Origin: Bacteroidota bacterium
GTDB taxonomy: Bacteria > Bacteroidota > Bacteroidia > Chitinophagales > LD1
Length of the DNA stretch: 19,057 nt
NCBI GenBank assembly: GCA_018267355.1
Contig: JAFDYP010000227.1
Location: 1-19,057, forward strand
Direction: 5' to 3'
Each line of letters starts with the position of its first letter. Position 1 is the first letter of the stretch. The notes under the pieces were generated by a model. It saw only the letters and a program-made list of their open reading frames with translations, was not told the origin of the DNA and searched no databases. A program made the translations under genes and the position numbers. Shown piece after piece: positions 13,736-19,057 of this stretch.

Positions 13736-14452
13736 ATGTCCTTGCTCAGATCAGTTTACAATCTTGTTTTTTCCTCCGAAAAAGAACTGATCCGCTACGT
13801 CCGCTCTGCCACCGGCATCACACCATCCAATATCAAACTCTACCAGCAGGTATTCAATCATCGCTCTCTTTTCGGCGACGCGAAAGACAACAATGAGCGC
13901 CTCGAGCTGCTCGGAGACTCTGTACTGGATATGCTTGTAGCTGAGTTTCTGTATAAGAAATATCCCTATAAGGAAGAAGGCTTTATCACGGAGCTGCGCG
14001 CCAAGATAGTCAACCGCAAAACGCTGAACGAGACCGCCCAGAAGCTAGGCCTGCTGGACAAGATCAACCTGAACAAGAAGATCATGACCGGCATGCCAAA
14101 GGATATCGGTGGCAATACCTTTGAGGCGTTGATAGGTGCGCTATATCTCGATGCCGGTTTTGAGCCGACGAGGCAGTTTATCTTCAAGCGTGTGCTGCGT
14201 GACCTGATAGATGTAGATGACCTGGAGATCACAGACGTGGACTTCAAGAGCAAGATGTACCACTACATCCAGCGCGAGGGCAAGACGATAGAGTTCAAGG
14301 CTACCGAGGAGCAAAACCGCAATCGCCGCAGCTATTTCATAGTCGCTCTCGAGATAAATGGCCAGGTAGTAGCTAAAGGCGAAGGCTACAGCAAAAAGGT
14401 AGCCGAGCAGAATGCCGCGATGAATGCGCTGAAGGAACTCAAAGAAGTTTGA
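13736..14452 (+). CDS. rnc: Ribonuclease III
   Basis: RNase III is the endonuclease that cuts double-stranded RNA, matures rRNA and processes mRNAs. The 238-residue protein starting MSLLRSVYN contains the catalytic signature NERLELLGDSVLDML (53-67) and the second metal-binding segment GGNTFEALIGALYLDAGF. A double-stranded RNA-binding domain forms about the last 70 residues (YHYIQREGK to QNAAMNALKEL). An upstream in-frame ATG at 13694 would add 14 residues. It was not chosen because a -7-like TTATTTTG (13702-13709) lies after it and family members usually begin near MSLL. The gene converges on rlmN with only three bases between stop codons, so the two transcripts probably overlap at their 3' ends. 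RNase III itself could cut such a duplex, which is speculation. Confidence 0.93.
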   Translation: MSLLRSVYNLVFSSEKELIRYVRSATGITPSNIKLYQQVFNHRSLFGDAKDNNERLELLGDSVLDMLVAEFLYKKYPYKEEGFITELRAKIVNRKTLNETAQKLGLLDKINLNKKIMTGMPKDIGGNTFEALIGALYLDAGFEPTRQFIFKRVLRDLIDVDDLEITDVDFKSKMYHYIQREGKTIEFKATEEQNRNRRSYFIVALEINGQVVAKGEGYSKKVAEQNAAMNALKELKEV

Positions 14453-14455
14453 TTA

Positions 14456-15508
14456 TTAAGCCGTCTTTTCCTCCTTGTTAGCCAGCTGGCCACAGGCTGC
14501 ATCGATATCTTTGCCACGGCTGCGGCGTACAGCAGCATTCACACCATTATTGCGCAGGTGCGCTACGAAGGCATCTCTTCTATCCGGTTTAGCTCGACGG
14601 AGCGTCACACCATCCACGTTATTGTACTCTATCAGATTGACAAAGGCAGGCACCTGCTTGGTCAGCTCTATCAGGTGGTCTGCATCCTCTATTGAGTCAT
14701 TGAAGTGATCGAAGAGGATATATTCAAACGTCACCTTATTGCCCGTCTTGTCATGGAAGTAGTTGAGTGACTTCACCAGCTCAGGTAGCGGATTAGAGCG
14801 GTTGATATCCATGATCTGGTCGCGCTTTTCATCAGTAGCTGCGTGGAGCGATAGCGCCAGATTGAAGTTCATATCCTCATCTGCCAGGCGCTCTATGCCA
14901 CGGCATATACCGGATGTCGATACTGTGATGCGCTTCTGAGACATGTGCAGCCCCGCAGGTGATGTGATCAGCCGGATGCTCTGCATCACATTGTCATAGT
15001 TGAGCAGTGGCTCGCCCATGCCCATATAGACTATATTGGTCAGCGGCCTGCCGGTGGTCTCTATGGCGCGCTGGTTGATGATCACTACCTGGTCATAGAT
15101 CTCACCAAAATCCAGGTTGCGCTCCCGCTTCAGCATGCCCGTAGCGCAAAAAGTGCAACTCAGTGAGCAGCCTACCTGTGAGGAGACACAGGCCGTATTG
15201 CGGTCTTGGTCCGGTATCATCACCCCCTCTATCATCCGCCCGTCAAAGAGCTTCATGCCTAGCTTCAGTGTGCCATCCTTGCTCTGCTGTGTGATCTGCT
15301 CACTCACCGCGCGCAGCAAGTATTTTTCTTTCAGCTTTTCCCGTAGCGGCTTGGAGAGGTTGGTCATTTCATCAAAGGACCTTACAGACTTCTGCCAGAG
15401 CCACTCATAGACCTGCACACCGCGAAACTTGGGCTCACCCATTGCCACAAAGGCAGCGGCGATGTCCTCTTTAGATAGTTTGCGTATGTCGGTCAGTGTA
15501 GTGCTCAT
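14456..15508 (-). CDS. rlmN: Dual-specificity RNA methyltransferase RlmN
   Basis: RlmN is a radical-SAM enzyme that methylates C2 of A2503 in 23S rRNA and A37 of some tRNAs. At 350 residues it has normal family length. The cluster-binding motif is CSLSCTFC (Cys114, Cys118, Cys121), followed by ATGMLKRERNLDFGEI. Further landmarks are VYMGMGEPLLNYDNV, KRITVSTSG, NLALSLHAA and the methyl-carrying cysteine Cys339 in DIDAACGQL near the C-terminus. The N-terminal domain (about 1-95) provides the RNA-binding accessory region. It starts just after the DUF1573 gene's terminator and has its own -7 box TATTTTTG 8 nt before the ATG, so it is probably transcribed separately. All catalytic residues I could check are present. 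Confidence 0.95.
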   Translation of the reverse strand: MSTTLTDIRKLSKEDIAAAFVAMGEPKFRGVQVYEWLWQKSVRSFDEMTNLSKPLREKLKEKYLLRAVSEQITQQSKDGTLKLGMKLFDGRMIEGVMIPDQDRNTACVSSQVGCSLSCTFCATGMLKRERNLDFGEIYDQVVIINQRAIETTGRPLTNIVYMGMGEPLLNYDNVMQSIRLITSPAGLHMSQKRITVSTSGICRGIERLADEDMNFNLALSLHAATDEKRDQIMDINRSNPLPELVKSLNYFHDKTGNKVTFEYILFDHFNDSIEDADHLIELTKQVPAFVNLIEYNNVDGVTLRRAKPDRRDAFVAHLRNNGVNAAVRRSRGKDIDAACGQLANKEEKTA

Positions 15509-15516
15509 GGCGCTGG

Positions 15517-15524
15517 CAAAAATA
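15517..15524 (-). promoter_or_regulatory. Bacteroidota -7 box TATTTTTG before rlmN
   Basis: On the minus strand TATTTTTG matches TAnnTTTG exactly and ends 8 nt before the rlmN ATG. It overlaps the end of the T-rich tail of the preceding terminator. No TTG at the usual distance was found. Confidence 0.45.
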
Positions 15525-15559
15525 CTAAAAACAAAGACGGGTCCCTATGAGGAGACCCG
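15525..15559 (-). terminator. Terminator after the DUF1573 gene
   Basis: On the minus strand CGGGTC (15559-15554) pairs with GACCCG (15543-15538), extended by two inner pairs beyond a one-base bulge. It is followed by a T-rich tract TCTTTGTTTTT. It lies 27 nt past the DUF1573 stop and separates it from rlmN. Confidence 0.65.
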
Positions 15560-15586
15560 CCTGTATCATTTATAACGGTTGCGCTA

Positions 15587-16057
15587 TTACTTCTTAGGAG
15601 TAGGAGCTGGCTGAGTAGCCGGAGCAGGAGTAGCAGCCGGAGCAGCGGCACCTGGCTTTTCTTCTACTACGCCGTTGATCTGGAGTACTTCGTTGTTGTT
15701 CTTGGCGTTAGAGCTTACTGTCACAGTCTTTGTGAAGTTGCCCAGACGGTTGATATCATAGTGTACCTTGATCTGGCCATCTTTGCCAGGCAGGATCGCC
15801 TCTGTAGGACACTGAGGCACTGTACAGCCGCATGAGCCATGGCAGCTGGAGATGATCAGCGGCGACTTACCTACGTTTTTAAACTTAAAGTAACGAACCG
15901 CGTTGTTTTCGTCACCCTTTACTACCTTACCGTAGTCTATGTTCTTGGTTTCAAATTTGATCTCAGGAGCATTTGGGTCAGCAGCCGGAGTGGCTTCTTG
16001 CGCGTGAGCGAAGGCGAATGTACCTACGGCGGCGAGCATTAGGATAAGCTTTTTCAT
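15587..16057 (-). CDS. DUF1573-domain exported protein
   Basis: This 156-residue protein has a signal peptide (about 1-19, ending AHAQ). A DUF1573 beta-sandwich (about 31-125) contains FETKNIDYGKVVKGD, then FKFKNVGKSPLIISS and a cysteine-rich stretch SCHGSCGCTVPQCP. The remainder is a low-complexity tail of Ala, Pro and Thr ending TPKK, probably a flexible spacer. DUF1573 proteins are abundant in Bacteroidota and resemble ASH/MSP-type Ig folds; their function is not established. The four cysteines probably form disulfides in the periplasm. It is preceded by the best promoter in the window and followed by a terminator, so it looks like a strongly expressed single gene. Confidence 0.9.
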   Translation of the reverse strand: MKKLILMLAAVGTFAFAHAQEATPAADPNAPEIKFETKNIDYGKVVKGDENNAVRYFKFKNVGKSPLIISSCHGSCGCTVPQCPTEAILPGKDGQIKVHYDINRLGNFTKTVTVSSNAKNNNEVLQINGVVEEKPGAAAPAATPAPATQPAPTPKK

Positions 16058-16106
16058 TTTGTCTTTGATTGTTTTATTAAAGAATTTGATTGCGTGATGA
16101 TCTAAA

Positions 16107-16136
16107 CAAATCTAATGCCTTTTTGCATTCAGACAA
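16107..16136 (-). promoter_or_regulatory. Consensus Bacteroidota promoter (TTG-N19-TAGATTTG) of the DUF1573 gene
   Basis: On the minus strand a TTG (16136-16134) is followed after exactly 19 nt by TAGATTTG (16114-16107), a full match to the -33/-7 consensus of the phylum. The start codon is 49 nt downstream of the box. The spacer contains the inverted repeat AATGC-N6-GCATT (plus strand 16114-16129), a possible operator. Confidence 0.8.
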
Positions 16137-16244
16137 TTGCCACCACTTGTTTTACCTGCTATATTTAACAAATCTTTATGAATTACCGTAATCTATGCTA
16201 CGCCCTCTCTGATGCACCTATGAGCCTTTGCTTATCTTCATAGA

Positions 16245-18068
16245 GTGAAATACAGGCTGTTATTCTTCTTTTATGCTTTATCGCTGCTGCTGGTATGGAT
16301 ATGGCAGCGGGTTTACCACTTGCCGTTCATATTAGTACCATTGCATACAGTGGTGATGGTAGCTGTGCATACCGGCTCCCTGGTGGTCATAGCAGCGGTA
16401 GCCACAAGGATCGGCTCACGCTATGCGTCTGCCACGCTCCTGGGCTTGTATATTGTGAAAGTGCTATTCTTCTATGTACTCATCTTTGGCAGTGTGCACT
16501 TTTGGGGAGACATCGTGACCGTCCGCATCCTGGGCACGTATTTCAGAGACCTTAATGGCTTCCTGCGTTCCTTGCCATTTTCATATAGAGAGGTAGCACT
16601 TGCCATCACAGTATTTATAGCTACCCCATTAGTGGCCTGTCTTATCTTATCCAGGTATATACACTCCGCACTGACTGATCTCTGGTCTGCCGTGATGGTG
16701 AGACGCCGGGTGCTCATAGCGCTCCTGGGTCTGGTGGTCATCACCAGTCCATTGTTGCTCCGCGGCAAACGCTTCGCACACCTGCGTGGCGAGCCACTCA
16801 TGGTCATGCTATTCGATCATATGTGGGGGGTCAAAGACAATCCTCTTTTTAGCCAGCGGCGGATCCATGCAGGCTGGGTAGACACGAGGACGCGAGACAG
16901 CTACCGCATGACCGAGTACATCTCTGCGCCTAAAAATGTCGTCCTCATCATAGTAGATGCGCTGCGGGCTGACCACCTCTCTGCCTATGGCTATAGTCGT
17001 CATACGTCGCCCTATCTCGATAGCCTGATCCGGTCCGGCCATGCCGTGCGGGTAGATAAATGCTACTCTACCTGTGCCAGTACACTCTGCGGCGTGACCA
17101 GCATCCTGCTATCACGCGAGTGGGAAGACTGCGCGGTGAATGGTTTCAATATCATCGGGCTGCTGCACGATCAGGGCTATCACACTTATACATTTATATC
17201 CGGTGCACATAAGGAATGGTATAATATGGCGAAGTTCTACTCCGATGACTGTACCACGTACTTTGATGGTAAGGACTCCAGGAAGTATTATTTCAAAGAT
17301 GACAGGGTGCTGCTGGAGGGCTTAGACAAAGTACCGGCCTATAGCAGCACACCATCCTTCTTTTACTTTCACCTGCAGTCTACGCATGAGACAGGTGCGC
17401 TGCAGGATCGCTATGCTGTTTTCAAGCCCTATAAAAAGAGCCTCGCTACTCAAGGCATGAACGGACAGGCGGCGGTAAATGAATATGACAATAAAGTCAT
17501 ACAGGCTGACGACATCATCCGTCAGCTCATGGCAATGCTGGCGCAAAAGGGATACCTGCAAAACAGCATGGTGGTCATCACTGCAGATCACGGTCAGGGT
17601 CTGGGTGAGCATGGTGTGTCTGGCCACGTAGACTGGCTCTATGACCCGCAGACCGCCGTGCCGCTCATCATCATAGATGACAGTACGCAGGTCTATCAAA
17701 ACAGGTCACTGGCCAATCACATTGATATAGCACCTACTATTGTAGCCCGGCTCGGCCTGCCCGCACCATCTACCTGGCAGGGGCGCTCACTATTGCTACC
17801 CGATACTGCGCGTTATACTTTTCACGAGACGGGCAAAGACCAGCTAGAGACCGGTGAGGCAAAATACATGATCATCTACCGGCCGGAGGCTGATAGCGGG
17901 CATCTGTACAAATACATCTATACAGCCACACCGGGCAAGGAAGAACTTTATGATGTAGCCATAGATCCAATGGAGCTTCACAATTTGGTCTCAAGTAAAC
18001 GCGACTTTATCACATCCCGTTTGCTGCCTGTGGTAAGGTCGCGATCCAATCGGCCGCTGTCACAGTAA
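16245..18068 (+). CDS. Membrane-anchored sulfatase-fold enzyme, phosphoethanolamine-transferase/LtaS-like
   Basis: This 607-residue protein has five predicted N-terminal membrane helices (about 5-22, 28-50, 62-85, 116-138, 156-172) and a periplasmic alkaline-phosphatase/sulfatase domain from about 228. This is the layout of EptA-type phosphoethanolamine transferases and lipoteichoic acid synthases. Visible site residues are Asp238 (IIVDALRADHL), candidate nucleophile Thr276 in CYSTCASTLCGV, Asp448-His449 (ITADHGQGLGEHG) and His461. The nucleophile region lacks the C/S-x-P-x-R sulfatase motif, which argues against a true sulfatase. Several cysteines (273, 277, 282, 296, 336) may form disulfides, as in EptA. 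Translation starts at GTG 16245; a stop at 16221 and no intervening ATG leave no better start. It probably transfers a phospho-group onto lipid A or another envelope glycan, but the substrate is unknown. Confidence 0.82.
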   Translation: MKYRLLFFFYALSLLLVWIWQRVYHLPFILVPLHTVVMVAVHTGSLVVIAAVATRIGSRYASATLLGLYIVKVLFFYVLIFGSVHFWGDIVTVRILGTYFRDLNGFLRSLPFSYREVALAITVFIATPLVACLILSRYIHSALTDLWSAVMVRRRVLIALLGLVVITSPLLLRGKRFAHLRGEPLMVMLFDHMWGVKDNPLFSQRRIHAGWVDTRTRDSYRMTEYISAPKNVVLIIVDALRADHLSAYGYSRHTSPYLDSLIRSGHAVRVDKCYSTCASTLCGVTSILLSREWEDCAVNGFNIIGLLHDQGYHTYTFISGAHKEWYNMAKFYSDDCTTYFDGKDSRKYYFKDDRVLLEGLDKVPAYSSTPSFFYFHLQSTHETGALQDRYAVFKPYKKSLATQGMNGQAAVNEYDNKVIQADDIIRQLMAMLAQKGYLQNSMVVITADHGQGLGEHGVSGHVDWLYDPQTAVPLIIIDDSTQVYQNRSLANHIDIAPTIVARLGLPAPSTWQGRSLLLPDTARYTFHETGKDQLETGEAKYMIIYRPEADSGHLYKYIYTATPGKEELYDVAIDPMELHNLVSSKRDFITSRLLPVVRSRSNRPLSQ

Positions 18069-18075
18069 AAAATTA

Positions 18076-18083
18076 TACCTTTG
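18076..18083 (+). promoter_or_regulatory. Bacteroidota -7 box TACCTTTG before the Bax inhibitor-1 family gene
   Basis: TACCTTTG is an exact TAnnTTTG and lies 16 nt before the ATG at 18100, within the 31-nt gap after the sulfatase-fold gene. No TTG at 17-23 nt upstream was seen, so promoter strength is uncertain. Confidence 0.5.
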
Positions 18084-18099
18084 ACAAAAACCAAAACTA

Positions 18100-18798
18100 A
18101 TGGATACGACATCGTATAGTCCCGCCGAGATCAAACTCGCTCAGTCTACCTTTATCAGCAAAGTATATTCATGGATGTCTCTCGCCCTGCTCATCACAGG
18201 TGCGGTGGCTGCCTATATAGCCAGCTCTGATGCGCTCCTGGAGAGCATCGTGGGCAATAGGGGTGTATTCTATGGATTGCTACTCGGTGAGATAGCCCTG
18301 GTATGGGTCATCTCTGCTGCTATCAACAGGCTCTCTGCTACTACTGCTACTGGTCTTTTCATACTGTACTCCGTCATGAATGGCCTCACACTATCGGTCA
18401 TCTTTCTGCGCTATACGGCCAGCTCCATAGGTACCACATTCTTCGTCACCGCAGGTACCTTTGCTGTGATGAGCATCTATGGCCACACTACCAGACGCGA
18501 CCTGACCAGCTGGGGCAACCTGCTGCTCATGGCACTCATAGGCCTGATCATCGCATCAGTAGTCAATCTCTTCTGGCAAAACTCCATGTTCTACTGGATA
18601 TGTACGTATGTAGGGATTCTGATCTTTGTAGGCCTCACAGCCTATGACACGCAGAAGATAAAAGAATATGGGGCACAGGGGTTCAGCGACTCAGACAGCA
18701 TGCAGAAAGGCGCACTGATAGGCGCGCTCCAGCTTTATCTGGATTTTATCAATCTCTTCCTGTATATCCTGCGCCTGCTGGGCAATAGGAGGAACTGA
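18100..18798 (+). CDS. Bax inhibitor-1/YccA family membrane protein
   Basis: This 232-residue inner-membrane protein has about seven hydrophobic helices, typical of the BI-1/YccA (TMBIM) superfamily. It has the N-terminal STFISKVYSWMSLALLITG segment, the central helix pair around NGLTLSVIFLRYT, and the family's conserved YDTQKIKEYG (about 181-190). An aspartate-containing last helix (YLDFINLFLYILRLLGNRR) ends the protein. Bacterial members such as YetJ act as pH-sensitive calcium leak channels, and YccA interacts with FtsH protease; which applies here is unknown. It starts 31 nt after the EptA-like gene with its own -7 box. It converges on a gene at the right edge with seven bases between stops. 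Confidence 0.92.
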   Translation: MDTTSYSPAEIKLAQSTFISKVYSWMSLALLITGAVAAYIASSDALLESIVGNRGVFYGLLLGEIALVWVISAAINRLSATTATGLFILYSVMNGLTLSVIFLRYTASSIGTTFFVTAGTFAVMSIYGHTTRRDLTSWGNLLLMALIGLIIASVVNLFWQNSMFYWICTYVGILIFVGLTAYDTQKIKEYGAQGFSDSDSMQKGALIGALQLYLDFINLFLYILRLLGNRRN

Positions 18799-18805
18799 TC
18801 AGGTC

Positions 18806-19057
18806 TCAGACTTCGTAGTCATAGCGCTGGTTATTCTCCTTCAATATCTCTATCAGTGATTGTTTGATGTCGCTGACGGCGGATATACCGTCAAGGCGCT
18901 TTTGTATCACGTCAAGCATTTCAATTACTGCCGCTCTGGCCTGCTGCTCGGTGAGGCCGTAGTGCTGAGCCATCCAGCTATAGTCGAAATCTTCAAACAT
19001 GATGCGCATCCTTTCCTTCCACACGCCCATGCCATACACAAATATGAGCGCAGCAAA
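18806..19057 (-). CDS. Unidentified small protein, probably cut by the right edge
   Basis: The minus-strand frame stays open to the end of the window. Read from the edge it begins with a hydrophobic stretch FAALIFVYGMGVW, then KERMRIMFEDFDY and an amphipathic helical region to the stop (Q-Q-A-R-A-A-V-I-E-M-L-D-V-I-Q-K-R-L). A GTG at 19037-19039 could be a start, but no box or ribosome site marks it, and the hydrophobic run suggests the gene continues as a membrane segment. An internal Met in MFEDFDY is another possible start. No family was recognised. Charged residues are frequent in the C-terminal half, consistent with a helical cytosolic tail. Confidence 0.5.
   Translation of the reverse strand, partial: FAALIFVYGMGVWKERMRIMFEDFDYSWMAQHYGLTEQQARAAVIEMLDVIQKRLDGISAVSDIKQSLIEILKENNQRYDYEV

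Overview
The window looks like chromosomal DNA from a member of the Bacteroidota, most likely of the Chitinophagales type. Three things point there. It encodes the type IX secretion (T9SS) component PorQ and two proteins with T9SS C-terminal sorting domains. It carries promoters of the phylum-specific TTG-N19-TAnnTTTG form. It also contains DUF1573 and Crp/Fnr proteins of types common in this phylum. The family-level placement is inferred. No rRNA, tRNA, CRISPR array, insertion sequence or prophage was seen.

Layout. Positions 1-264 are non-coding and hold a tandem operator-like palindrome upstream of an hsp20 small heat-shock gene. From about 0.8 to 8.8 kb lies an envelope/secretion block. 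It contains porQ and, upstream on the same strand, a galactose-oxidase-like beta-propeller T9SS cargo. These are followed by an outer-membrane beta-barrel protein, an exported NPP-like phosphodiesterase and a 1003-residue modular T9SS cargo. From 8.9 to 10.0 kb is a probable two-gene operon, trmB (tRNA m7G46 methyltransferase) followed by an alkyltransferase-like DNA repair protein whose reactive cysteine is replaced by alanine.

Divergent from trmB, a cysteine-containing Crp/Fnr regulator heads a sulfur/thiol cluster at 10.1-12.5 kb. The order is regulator, DUF2892 membrane peptide, rhodanese lipoprotein, cytosolic thioredoxin, exported thioredoxin-like protein. The DUF2892 and rhodanese genes, one base apart, look like a split version of the E. 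coli YgaP fusion. This is the most attractive candidate for a functional system in the window.

The remainder is a holin-like membrane protein, a lipoprotein, rnc (RNase III) convergent with rlmN, a DUF1573 periplasmic protein with a textbook promoter, a divergent EptA/LtaS-like sulfatase-fold membrane enzyme, a Bax inhibitor-1 family membrane protein, and a gene cut by the right edge.

Gene density is high and no gene-free stretch exceeds 300 bases. Several TAnnTTTG boxes lie only 4-8 nt before a start codon, suggesting very short leaders or leaderless mRNAs. Functions are inferred from motifs read by eye; no database search was run.
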